Shown one piece after another: positions 54,991 through 63,514 of a stretch of 64,000 nt of DNA (position 1 is the stretch's first letter; every line of letters starts with the position of its first letter). The stretch covers positions 1,984,001 through 2,048,000 of the forward strand of contig CAVQNQ010000002.1 in the NCBI GenBank assembly GCA_963714205.1. The letters run 5' to 3'. Position numbers and translations under genes: made by a program. Origin of the DNA: CAVQNQ01 sp963714205 (GTDB lineage Bacteria > Acidobacteriota > Terriglobia > Bryobacterales > Bryobacteraceae). Under the pieces are notes generated by a model that saw only the letters and a program-made list of their open reading frames with translations, searched no databases and had not been told where the DNA came from.

Positions 54991-54996
54991 TATAAT
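54991..54996 (+). promoter_or_regulatory. TATAAT -10 element of the sigma-54 activator gene
   Basis: A perfect TATAAT lies 19 bases before the ATG at 55016. No -35 box is found at the usual spacing (TTGCCC is 12 bases away, TTGGGC 21). Transcription would start about 13 bases before the ATG, leaving a very short leader with no clear ribosome site. Confidence 0.5.
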
Positions 54997-55015
54997 TCAA
55001 TAGAACCTGCGATAC

Positions 55016-56359
55016 ATGTCCAAACTTTCCCCAGGCTGGCAGCGCACCAACATTCTAGAGTCGGTTTTCGACCAGTTGTCGGATGCCCTCGTTCTTTACG
55101 ATCCGGAATTCCGCATTACGGGAGTGAACCGGTCCGCGGAGAAACTGTTCGGCATTGGGGCCGAGGAAATGCTGGGCCGCCACTGTCAGGATGTCTTCAA
55201 ATGCTCGGTGTGCGAGCCCGGCTGCGGAGTGCTGGTAGGCCTTAACCAGAATCCCAGCGCTCCGCACTGCGCGGTTCGGCTGCACACCGAAAACGGAATG
55301 GAGCGCCTGGTGGTGATGCGCACCACCCAGATGTTCGACGAGCGCGGCGATCTCAAGGGCGTCGTGGCTACCATCAAGGACATCACCGAGGAATCCGCGC
55401 CGCAGAAGCGCGAGGTCATCGCCGAATCCCCGTCGATGCGCGAGGTCCTCAATTTCGTGCGTCGCGTAGCCGCCAGCGAGGCCACCACCATCCTGCTGGA
55501 AGGCGAAAACGGCACGGGCAAGGACCTCATCGGCAAGACGCTGCACTATCAAAGCCTGCGCCAGGCCGAGCCCTTCATCGCTATTAATTGCGCCGCTATT
55601 CCGGAGACGCTCCTCGAGAGCGAATTATTCGGCTATGAGAAGGGCGCCTTCACCGACGCGCGCGCGCAGAAGCGCGGCATCTTCGAGCTGGCCGACCGGG
55701 GCACGCTGTTTCTCGACGAAATCGGCGAGATTCCCCTGATGCTCCAGGCCAAGCTGCTGCGCGTGCTGGAGGAGCAGAGTTTCCGGCGCCTGGGCGGCCT
55801 CAAGGACATCAAGCTCGATCTGCGCGTGGTAGCCGCCACCAACAAGAACCTGCGCGAGGCGGTCAAGGAAGGCGCCTTCCGCCAGGATCTCTACTTCCGC
55901 CTGAACGTGATCCAGATCATGATCCCGCCCCTGCGCGAGCGTCTCGAGGATATCGTGCCCCTCACGAAGTTTTTCGTCGAGCACTACAATCGCAAGTTCA
56001 AGCGCAACATTGAAGGCGTGAGCGAAGACGCCGCCAAGCTGCTGATGAGCCACGACTGGCCCGGCAACGTGCGCGAACTGCGCAACGCCATCGAGCGGGC
56101 TATGATCCTGGAGGAATCCTCGCTGATCACCGCGTCCAGCCTGCCGATCGCGATTTCGCGCCCGGAGGCCGGCACCGCGATTCCCTCACAGGCTTCCGTG
56201 GACATTCCTTCCGACGGCCTGTCGCTCGAGGATAACGAACGCAGCCTGCTGGCCCGCGCCCTCGAGAAGACCTCCGGTAACCAGACCCAGGCGGCACGCC
56301 TGCTGCGCATCACCCGCGACACGCTGCGATACAAGATGAAGAAGTTCAATCTCCGCTGA
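55016..56359 (+). CDS. Sigma-54-dependent transcriptional activator with Cys-cluster PAS domain
   Basis: 447 residues. An N-terminal PAS domain (about 10-125) holds cysteines at 57, 63, 66, 70 and 85 (HCQDVFKCSVCEPGCGV), a pattern that could bind a metal or Fe-S centre or sense redox. The AAA+ domain (about 135-360) has Walker A GENGTGK (163-169), Walker B LFLDE (D234-E235) and the sigma-54 contact loop GAFTDA (210-215), where GAFTGA is standard. A Fis-type helix-turn-helix ends the protein (NQTQAARLLRITRDTLRYKMKK). It is divergent from the cytochrome cluster, whose promoter has a sigma-54 signature, so that cluster is the likely target. No receiver domain, hence direct sensing. Confidence 0.92.
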   Translation: MSKLSPGWQRTNILESVFDQLSDALVLYDPEFRITGVNRSAEKLFGIGAEEMLGRHCQDVFKCSVCEPGCGVLVGLNQNPSAPHCAVRLHTENGMERLVVMRTTQMFDERGDLKGVVATIKDITEESAPQKREVIAESPSMREVLNFVRRVAASEATTILLEGENGTGKDLIGKTLHYQSLRQAEPFIAINCAAIPETLLESELFGYEKGAFTDARAQKRGIFELADRGTLFLDEIGEIPLMLQAKLLRVLEEQSFRRLGGLKDIKLDLRVVAATNKNLREAVKEGAFRQDLYFRLNVIQIMIPPLRERLEDIVPLTKFFVEHYNRKFKRNIEGVSEDAAKLLMSHDWPGNVRELRNAIERAMILEESSLITASSLPIAISRPEAGTAIPSQASVDIPSDGLSLEDNERSLLARALEKTSGNQTQAARLLRITRDTLRYKMKKFNLR

Positions 56360-56459
56360 CCGGATCGTCACAGGCCGGGGCGCGGAGAGCCGCGCATAAG
56401 CCGCGGGCGGCCGTAAGCCCACGGCGGGGGAGCGTGATATGCTCCAAAGAAGGATCGGG

Positions 56460-56624
56460 ATGCCTCGCGCACATCTGATTGTGTTCACCGCCGTAGCTTT
56501 GCTGATTGCGCAGCTACAGTGCGCTGCGGTATGCGCGGCCCATTTGTGCGGCACCGATTCTGCCAGTAGCGCGTCCTCTCCGCCCGGCGTCAGTAGTCTT
56601 TCGTCCGCCGTCCTCCGCATCTGA
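56460..56624 (+). CDS. Small Cys-containing secreted protein
   Basis: 54 residues from the ATG at 56460 (AAGGA ten bases upstream); another ATG at 56439 adds seven. A signal helix (HLIVFTAVALLIAQLQ) leads into CAAVCAAHLC, three closely spaced Cys with a His, then a short Ser/Pro-rich tail. Similar short acidobacterial proteins often sit beside metal-related membrane genes. The abrupt end may reflect truncation. Function is unknown. Confidence 0.45.
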   Translation: MPRAHLIVFTAVALLIAQLQCAAVCAAHLCGTDSASSASSPPGVSSLSSAVLRI

Positions 56625-56706
56625 CCGCCTCCTGTAAGCACATACTTTAAGCAGCCGCTACCGCTCTGCGGTGGCGGAGGTCTGTCATGGTGAAGAGGGA
56701 GATCGC

Positions 56707-57981
56707 ATGCAAAGGCGAACACAATTCGTGGCTTTAGGCCTGTTGGCGGTTCTTTCCATCCGCCTCGCCGCTGCGCAGGATCAAATGGAGGACATGGATC
56801 CCGCCAGCATGTACCTGATGAATCTAGCGTCGGGGACCTCGCAGAATCCCCCCGGATGGCCCATGCCGATGCTGATGACCCATTTCGGCAATTGGAGCAC
56901 GATGTTTATGGGACTCGCGTTCCTCTCCGATGTTCAGCAATCCGGCCCACGCGGCGGCGACAAGCTGTACTCAACCAACTGGCTTATGGCTTCAGCCCAG
57001 CACCACGTCGGATCGAACGGCGCGTTCGAGGCTGTTCTCATGCTCAGCCTGGAACCGGCAACCATCACGGACCGGCGGTATCCGCTGCTCTTTCAGACCG
57101 GAGAGACTGCGTACGGCGTCCCCCTTGTAGATGCCCAGCATCCGCACAATTTCATCATGGCGCTGGGATTCCACTACACGCGGCAGATCGCCGAAGGCAC
57201 TACTCTCGATCTCTACTTTGCGCCCGTTGGCGACCCAGCGCTCGGGCCTGTGGCGTTCCCCCACCGCGGGTCGGCTATGGAGATACCGGAAGCGCCGATT
57301 TCTCACCATTGGCAGGATTCCACCCACATTTCCGATGAAGTCGTAACGGCTGGAGTCGCATACAAGAAAGTGAAGCTGGAGGCGAGCGGCTTCTATGGTT
57401 CTGAACCCGGCGAGAACCGCTGGACCGTCTAGACCGGCCCAATCAATTCGTGGTCCACGCGCCTCTGGTTTTTCCCCGAGAAATACTGGGCAGCCCAGCT
57501 TTCCTTCGGTAGGATTGCTCATCCCGATGTGCTTGAGCCCGGCGATCAAACGCGGATAACAGCATCGGTGGAGTATACCCGGCCGATGCATGGCGCCAGT
57601 TGGACATCGAGTCTGGTATGGGGGCGTGTCCATAGTACGGCAACCTTCCGGAATTCGAATTCCTATCTGGCGGAATCGGTCCTGCCGGTCAGCAAACGCA
57701 ACTTCATCACAGGCCGATTCGAGCTGGTGGACAAGGATGACTTGTTCGCGGGCCAGCCGGCGCTACAGAACGATCTCGACTCGATCTATGACAGCACGTT
57801 TCGCATCGGGGCCTACACAGCAGGCTACACGCGGGACATTGATCTTCTCCGATACGTGGAAACGGGCATCGGAGCCAATTTCACCGCCTACACGCTGCCG
57901 GCCGCGATCCTGCCCTATTACGGCGGGCGGCCCGTCGGCGGCAACGTTTTCGTCCGTTTTCGGCTCCGGCCGCACGAATAG
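56707..57981 (+). pseudogene. Outer-membrane beta-barrel-like protein, interrupted by an in-frame stop
   Basis: The frame from the ATG at 56707 (GAGGGAGA ribosome site) is stopped by TAG at 57430-57432, after GSEPGENRWTV. The same frame then stays open to 57981 with matching sequence (TGPINSWSTRLWFFPEKYWAAQ to VFVRFRLRPHE). A single G-to-T change (GAG to TAG) explains it. The whole would be about 424 residues: signal peptide, a Met-rich start (MEDMDPASMYLMNLASG, PMPMLMTHFGNW), then His-rich motifs (DAQHPHNFIMALGFHY) and amphipathic strands. It may be a recent pseudogene or a sequence error. The ligand is unknown; Met/His-rich sequence hints at metal. Confidence 0.7.
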
Positions 57982-58068
57982 CGTCTTGAGCAACTTAAAG
58001 CGCGCGAACCCGCCCGACGCGATCAGCCTGTTACCGCCGAACCGTGATGTGCGGTACAGTAGAGTGCT

Positions 58069-59088
58069 GTGGCTCCCAACAAACTGGAAGGAATTTTCGT
58101 ACCACTTCTGGTCCCCGTGGACGACCGGGGCCAGATTAACGAGGCGGAGTTTCGCCGTTTCGTCTCCTGGTTGATCGATCACGGCGTGCATGGGTTGTAC
58201 CCGAATGGCTCGACGGGCGAGTTCACGCGCTTCACGGCGGAGGAGCGCCGCCGGATCGCCCAAGTGGTAACGGACGAGACCCGAGGCCGCGTTCCGATCC
58301 TCGCGGGCGCCGCGGAGGCGAACGTCAGGGAGACGTTGGCCGCTTGTGAAGGATACGCGCGGATGGGCGTGCGGGCGGTGGCTATCGTGGCGCCGTTCTA
58401 CTACAAGCTGGGTCCGGAATCGGTGTACGCGTACTTCGCCGAGATTGCCCGCAACTCGCCGATCGATCTGACGCTGTACAACATCCCGATGTTCGCCAGC
58501 CCCATCGACGTGAATACCATCCGGCGCCTGGCGGCCGAGTTCCCCCGCGTGATCGGCATCAAGGACTCCTCCGGCGACGTGCCTTTCATGATGCGCATGA
58601 TTACGGCGGTGCGCCCGAATCGTCCGGATTTCACGTTCCTCACCGGTTGGGAAGCCGTCCTGGTCCCCATGCTGATGATCGGCGTGGACGGCGGCACGCA
58701 CGCGACCAGCAACGCCGTGCCGGAAGTCACCCGCCGCATGTACGACCTGGCGCGTGGCGGCAATTACGCCGAAGCCATGAAATGGCAGTATCGGCTTCTC
58801 GAACTTTTCGATATCATGCTCAATCAGTTCGAGTTTCCGGACGGCTTCCGCGCGGCGGCCGAGCTGCGAGGCTTTCAATTGGGCCGGGGACGGGTGCCGC
58901 AAACCGACGCGCAACGCTCCAACCGGCAGACCCTGAGTTCCATGATCGAGTGCATCCTGGCGGATTTCGATCTGGTGAACCGGCCCGCGAACGGGTGCCC
59001 GGTGCGCACCGGGCAGATCGAGCGCGACAAACTGGAGCAGGTGGTTTTCGACGTCATGCGTGAGCTCGAGAAGCGGGGTGTCGTCTGA
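58069..59088 (+). CDS. DHDPS/N-acetylneuraminate lyase-family class I aldolase
   Basis: 339 residues from a GTG. The DapA-family barrel is clear: GIFVPLLVPVDDRGQINEAEF, GLYPNGSTGEFTRFTAEER, the catalytic tyrosine Y137 in LYNIP, and Schiff-base lysine K165 in VIGIKDSSGD. Length exceeds DapA (about 290) by a C-terminal extension (after 290, with QTLSSMIECILADFDL). The family includes lyases for 2-keto-3-deoxy sugar acids, so true DapA is only one option. The stop overlaps the start of the microcompartment gene by four bases, which suggests the enzyme is made with, and perhaps packed in, that shell. Confidence 0.82.
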   Translation: MAPNKLEGIFVPLLVPVDDRGQINEAEFRRFVSWLIDHGVHGLYPNGSTGEFTRFTAEERRRIAQVVTDETRGRVPILAGAAEANVRETLAACEGYARMGVRAVAIVAPFYYKLGPESVYAYFAEIARNSPIDLTLYNIPMFASPIDVNTIRRLAAEFPRVIGIKDSSGDVPFMMRMITAVRPNRPDFTFLTGWEAVLVPMLMIGVDGGTHATSNAVPEVTRRMYDLARGGNYAEAMKWQYRLLELFDIMLNQFEFPDGFRAAAELRGFQLGRGRVPQTDAQRSNRQTLSSMIECILADFDLVNRPANGCPVRTGQIERDKLEQVVFDVMRELEKRGVV

Positions 59089-59690
59089 TCGAGGCGCTGG
59101 CGCTGGTCGAAATCGGCGGCTGGTCGCCGGCCATGGTGGTGCTCGACGCCATGGAGAAGAGCGCCGGCGTGCGGGTGCTGCAGACCGAGTTGAATGACGC
59201 TCCCGGAGTCTGCATGAAGCTGTACGGGCGGCTCAGCGATGTCCAGTCCGCCGCGCAGGCCGCCGAGGAAACCGCCAACGCCATGCAGACGAAGGTGTTG
59301 GTGCACGTGATTTCGGGCCCCTCGGAGCTTTCGGTCCCCGCCTATGACGCGCCGATCGAAATCAGTCCCCTGATCGAGCAGCCAGTGGTTCAGAAACCGG
59401 AGAATTTTATGAACGACCAATCCAGCTTCGCCGTGGGTCTGATCGAAACCCAGGGCTTCACCGCCGTATTCGAGGCGATCGACACCGCATTGAAGACCGC
59501 GGCGGTGGACGTGCTGGCGCGCGAAAAACTCGGCGGCGGCTACATCACGGTCCTGATCAAGGGCGATGTGGCGGCGGTTACCGCGGCCATCGAGGCCGGC
59601 AGGGCCAAGGTGGATGGCCTCGGCCGCCTGATTGCCGCTCACGTGATCGCCAGCCCCAGCGAGGGCGTTCTCCGCTTGCTTCCCAAGTAG
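59085..59690 (+). CDS. Tandem-BMC bacterial microcompartment shell protein (BMC-T)
   Basis: About 201 residues. The first BMC-like domain (about 1-85: IEALALVEIGGWSPAMVVLDAMEKS, then VLVHVISGP) is divergent. The second (about 112-200) is classic: FAVGLIETQGFTAVFEAIDTALKTA, REKLGGGYITVLIKGDVAAVTAAIEAG and AAHVIASPSEGVL. No ATG or GTG lies before the first domain; the likely start is CTG at 59085, overlapping the upstream TGA in a CTGA arrangement, while the ATG at 59133 would remove the first strand. Such proteins form trimeric pore tiles in the shell. No other shell or signature enzyme gene is in the window, apart from the adjacent lyase. Confidence 0.82.
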   Translation: MIEALALVEIGGWSPAMVVLDAMEKSAGVRVLQTELNDAPGVCMKLYGRLSDVQSAAQAAEETANAMQTKVLVHVISGPSELSVPAYDAPIEISPLIEQPVVQKPENFMNDQSSFAVGLIETQGFTAVFEAIDTALKTAAVDVLAREKLGGGYITVLIKGDVAAVTAAIEAGRAKVDGLGRLIAAHVIASPSEGVLRLLPK

Positions 59691-59778
59691 CGACCCAATG
59701 TCCGGCCGGCATTAAACACGTCGCGCCGACGCCGGTTCGCTCCCTCCGGTTGGCAGCTTGTTTCTCCCGATGTGAGTT

Positions 59779-59808
59779 TGTGCCCCGGCGGCAAGAGGCC
59801 GGGGCACA
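59779..59808. terminator. Strong hairpin between convergent BMC-T and DUF362 genes
   Basis: Arms TGTGCCCCGGC (59779-59789) and GCCGGGGCACA (59798-59808) are perfectly complementary over 11 bp with an 8-base loop. It lies between two convergent stops. There is no T-run on either side, so it is more an mRNA 3'-end structure than a textbook intrinsic terminator. Confidence 0.5.
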
Positions 59809-59825
59809 CCTAGCGGTTGCCGCGC

Positions 59826-61241
59826 CTAAACCCAGGCGACGAGTTCGATGCCTTGCTTCTTGCCCAGATTGCGCGAGTACTTCCGTTCGTTCGCGTTATT
59901 CCAGTGCTCGTGCACGCCGAGGCTGGCCAGCGTGCCGCTGCCATTGGGATTGTAGACGGTACCGGAAGGCGGCTTGGCGGCCAGCGCCTCTTCGTGCATG
60001 TAGTTATCAGCGTTGCCGCGAACCTCGACGGCATTGGGCTCGTTCCGGAGAATATCGAGGCCCACCGAGTCGATCGCCACGGGGTCCTGCGACATCAGAA
60101 GGCTGGAAGCCCAATGGTTGTCGAAAGAGGCGAAGCGCATCACGTTGCCTTCGTTGTGCGCCGCGGAGTACAAGCCATCCAGGACAAAAAGCATCGTCTT
60201 GCCGCCCAGGTGGCGATACCCGGTCAGGTCCACCAGGACGTTGTAAGAGTGCGGGGGCAAAGTGCGCAGAACGTTGGCGTGCATGGGCGCCGGGGTCCAG
60301 CCGCCATCGTTGGGGAAGTAAACGGAGCCGAAGTGGTTCTTCCCAGCTAAAGTGACGCCGGCCATGCCGTGCGGCCGCATCAGGGCCATGTTAATGAGGT
60401 ACTTCGCAGCGGTCACCTGCTTCGCCAGATAGGCGGTGGGCACACCCTGCTTGGAGAACTTGATCGGGTTGGCCGTGTCGGGTTCGGCGAACAGGCGGCC
60501 GCCCTCTTTATAGTCCGCGCCCACCAGAAATTTCACGGCCTGATAATTGGGATTCGAATTTGACCTGATCTTGCTGAAGATCGGATTACCTATGTTGCGG
60601 GTCTCGGCGACATCGTAAATCAGGATGTCTTCGCCGCGCACGCCGCCCGCTTCAATCAGTTGCGATACCAGCGAGTACACCGCGTGCGGGCTCGGCAAGC
60701 CGTTCAGGGGTGGCCTGGGGTAAAAACCACGTCCACTCTTTCCGGGAGGAGGAGGGGGAGGAGGGGTGGCGGGAGGAGGACCTGCCTTGCCCCACTCGGG
60801 GGTCCGGTCCTGGTTGCAGTTGATCTTGATCGCGATTACCTCTCCGGGGCGATAGCCACCTTTCCCGAGCTTCTGGGTTTCATTGAAACTCCGGAACAGC
60901 GCGTCCCATGCCTGCTTGTCATTCTTCCTTCCAGTCAGGCCCTGGAGCAGACGGGAATTCATCTCGTCGACTAGTTTCTGATTGTTGTACGCCTCCTCCC
61001 ACCAGAAACCGGTGGTGCCGTCCCAGGTGGTGGCCTTGGCATCGCGTGTCCAGACCACTCTTCCAGGATGAATGCCTTTCCCCTCGCCTATCGGGCTGTT
61101 GGCCTCCTCGGGTTTGAACGGTTCGGCCGGAGGCATCCCGCCCCGCCGCTGCGCGATGGCTTCGCGCCACGCGAGCGGAATAGAAATAAGGCCGGCAGCC
61201 GGAGCCGCGGCCAGCGACCGTAAAAAGCACCTTCGTAACAT
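59826..61241 (-). CDS. Exported DUF362-domain protein
   Basis: 471 residues from the ATG at 61241, preceded by GGGGGAAG. The N-terminus looks like a Tat or Sec signal (MLRRCFLRSLAAAPAAG). The DUF362 region runs from about 140: GYRPGEVIAIKINCNQDR, AGGVRGEDILIYDVAETRNIGN, YLINMALMRPHGMAGVTLAGKNHFG and MSQDPVAIDSVGLDILRNE. A run of seven prolines near 170 lies in a loop. DUF362 has no settled function; the usual Cys-rich ferredoxin part is missing here. It is convergent with the BMC-T gene and 179 bases downstream of a GH51 gene on the same strand. Confidence 0.8.
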   Translation of the reverse strand: MLRRCFLRSLAAAPAAGLISIPLAWREAIAQRRGGMPPAEPFKPEEANSPIGEGKGIHPGRVVWTRDAKATTWDGTTGFWWEEAYNNQKLVDEMNSRLLQGLTGRKNDKQAWDALFRSFNETQKLGKGGYRPGEVIAIKINCNQDRTPEWGKAGPPPATPPPPPPPGKSGRGFYPRPPLNGLPSPHAVYSLVSQLIEAGGVRGEDILIYDVAETRNIGNPIFSKIRSNSNPNYQAVKFLVGADYKEGGRLFAEPDTANPIKFSKQGVPTAYLAKQVTAAKYLINMALMRPHGMAGVTLAGKNHFGSVYFPNDGGWTPAPMHANVLRTLPPHSYNVLVDLTGYRHLGGKTMLFVLDGLYSAAHNEGNVMRFASFDNHWASSLLMSQDPVAIDSVGLDILRNEPNAVEVRGNADNYMHEEALAAKPPSGTVYNPNGSGTLASLGVHEHWNNANERKYSRNLGKKQGIELVAWV

Positions 61242-61420
61242 GAACTTCCCCCTTTTCGATTGCTCGTCGAGGATCAGGCCTGGCCAGAAGGACGCTGCAG
61301 GCGCCAACCGCCGGTACCCTATTGGCATTCCGCCGGTTGATAGGACCTATTTTACCCTGTTTGCGGTGGCGGAGTAAACTGACATTTCAGAGTTCCATGT
61401 CCGTTTCTCCGACAGACATC

Positions 61421-63448
61421 CTACTTGGACAGCTCAATCACCGTTACGCTGCGGGCCGGGAATGTATGGCGGATTTCTCCGCCGCGCGCCTCAACGGATA
61501 TGGGGGACGGGACCACGGCTTCCGGAGCGTCGGCGTCGTTGACCGTATAGAGGTCCGGGGCGGTCAGCTGTCGGCCAGCCGCGGTGCGCGCGGCGAAACC
61601 ACGCAACGTCACCGTAGCCCGGATCTCCCGCGAGGGGTCGCGGTTCACCGCGAACAGCGTCAGGCGGCCGCCATCCGCGTTGAGCGCGGCCGCCACGTCC
61701 AGATACGGCACGCCGGGGATCGATGGAATGCGGCGCACGCCCTGCTCCACGTCGTAGGTTTCCACTTTGACCGAGGAGTCCACCAGGCGGGTGGCATCGG
61801 CGGTCGAGTACAGGCGGAATGCCCAATAGGCGGGCACCCCATAGGTGACGGCGCGATTTTGCCACACGCCCCCGAACTCGACCAGACCGGTCATATCCGC
61901 GACGGGGGTGAAATCGGCCACGCGCATCAGAGTATTGAGGAAGCCAGCCGTGCACAGCGCCCCGCCGAGGTTGTTGTACATGGGAACCTGCTTTTCCGGC
62001 CCGGCGAACAGCCACTCGGTGAAGGCGATCTTCACCCGGCCGCGCGTGCGCGGGTCGGCGTCGATCTGCTCCTTCATCAGGCGCAGGCGGCGCTCCAGGC
62101 CCACCGGCAGCGCCAGCGAGGCCGCGGCCATGAATTCGGGCGTCCCGTTAGGCAGCGTCACCTGGCTGTCGGTCACGACGAAGTGCGTCGAGAGGTAGTT
62201 GAACGCGCCGGGCGCGTTGGCGAGCTGCGCCGCGTTCCACGATTCGAAGTGGTCCGGGTCCTGGCCGGTGGCGATCAGCCGCGCGCGCGGGTCCACTTTG
62301 CGGATGGCGGAAGAGAACGCCAGCGTGCGGGCCGCCACGCGTGCTTCGGTGGGATACCCGATCTGGAAATCGCCCCACAGCTCGTTGCCCAACTCCCAGA
62401 GCCGCCCGGCCCCGCCCTTCCATTGGCCGTCGATGTAGCGCACCCATCCGGCCGCTTCTTCCGGTGTGCCGCTGCCCAGGTTAAGCACCACCTGCGGCTC
62501 GGCGCCGATGAGCTGGCAGAAGCGCAGAAACTCGTCCGTGCCGAAGTGGTTGTATTCCGGCATGCCCCACGACTGGTTGAGCATGGAAACGCGCTTATCC
62601 ATGGGGCCTACGCCGTCGCGCCAGTGATATCCCGAGGTGAAATTGCCGCCGAAACGGACCACCGGGGTACCGAGCGCCTTGGCCATCGCGATCATCTCGG
62701 GGTTCATGCCGTCCACTTGGTCTGCGGGAAACAGGAATACCTGGTCGAGCAACAAGCGCGCCTCATCCGACGCGGCCACCACGAAATCGGCCGCCTCACG
62801 GCTGGCCAGCGACCCCTTCTCCAACTCGAGCGCGAACTCGTAGCGCGTCCAGGCGGAGCCGGCGATCCGCACGGAGCTTTTCGCCAGCACGCTCTCCGCA
62901 TGGTTGCGGCGGCGCAGGGAGACTTCGATCTCTCTCGGCCCGCTCACCGGCTTGGCCCACAGGCTGCCGGTGTAGCGCAGCACGCGGTGCACCGGAAGAT
63001 ACACCCGCTGCCGGACTCCGGTCTGTTTGCCCGGGAGCGCCATGATGAGCAGCGAGCGGGCGGAGTTGGCGGCATCGCCCCAGCGCGGCTCGTAGCGCGA
63101 ACCCTGCGCCGCATCGAGCGGCTCCCAGGGAAGCGGCAGCCCGAGGCCGGACGCCTGGACCAGCTCGGGCCGCTCGGTCACCATCGCGCGGATGTTCCCC
63201 GCGCTCCACAGGTTCTCCTCGAAGCTCGGGTTTTCCAGGATCTGCGCCCACAGCCCGCCGTAGGTCGCGTGGCCGATGGGTTCGAGAAAAGTCCCATAGA
63301 TGGTGCGGGGGATGGCGTGCAGAACCTTGGACGCATCCACTTGAACCGTGGCTTCGATCTGGGCCCACGCGGGCGCGCCGGCGGCCAAGGGCAGCAGCAG
63401 CGCGGCGGCCCGCAGCCAACGCGCGAATCTCAGGCGTGCGGTTGTCAT
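61421..63448 (-). CDS. Alpha-L-arabinofuranosidase (GH51), exported, long form
   Basis: 675 residues from the ATG at 63448; an ATG at 63478 would add ten. The signal peptide ends near PAWAQ. An N-terminal beta-sandwich with carbohydrate-binding-like sequence (GTFLEPIGHATYGGLWAQIL, then YRYTGSLWAKPVSG-like strands) precedes the catalytic barrel: VRFGGNFTSGYHWRDGVGP, acid/base Glu in LWELGNELWGDFQIG and nucleophile Glu in KIAFTEWLFAG. A C-terminal beta domain ends RSVTVIELSK. It releases arabinose from plant polymers outside the cytoplasm. It is more distant from, and longer than, the GH51 at 35915. Confidence 0.87.
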   Translation of the reverse strand: MTTARLRFARWLRAAALLLPLAAGAPAWAQIEATVQVDASKVLHAIPRTIYGTFLEPIGHATYGGLWAQILENPSFEENLWSAGNIRAMVTERPELVQASGLGLPLPWEPLDAAQGSRYEPRWGDAANSARSLLIMALPGKQTGVRQRVYLPVHRVLRYTGSLWAKPVSGPREIEVSLRRRNHAESVLAKSSVRIAGSAWTRYEFALELEKGSLASREAADFVVAASDEARLLLDQVFLFPADQVDGMNPEMIAMAKALGTPVVRFGGNFTSGYHWRDGVGPMDKRVSMLNQSWGMPEYNHFGTDEFLRFCQLIGAEPQVVLNLGSGTPEEAAGWVRYIDGQWKGGAGRLWELGNELWGDFQIGYPTEARVAARTLAFSSAIRKVDPRARLIATGQDPDHFESWNAAQLANAPGAFNYLSTHFVVTDSQVTLPNGTPEFMAAASLALPVGLERRLRLMKEQIDADPRTRGRVKIAFTEWLFAGPEKQVPMYNNLGGALCTAGFLNTLMRVADFTPVADMTGLVEFGGVWQNRAVTYGVPAYWAFRLYSTADATRLVDSSVKVETYDVEQGVRRIPSIPGVPYLDVAAALNADGGRLTLFAVNRDPSREIRATVTLRGFAARTAAGRQLTAPDLYTVNDADAPEAVVPSPISVEARGGEIRHTFPARSVTVIELSK

Positions 63449-63514
63449 GTTTTCCGATGCTAACCCCATTTCGCGCATGACTCAACCCGCCTCTTCCGTG
63501 AAACACTGGATGAG

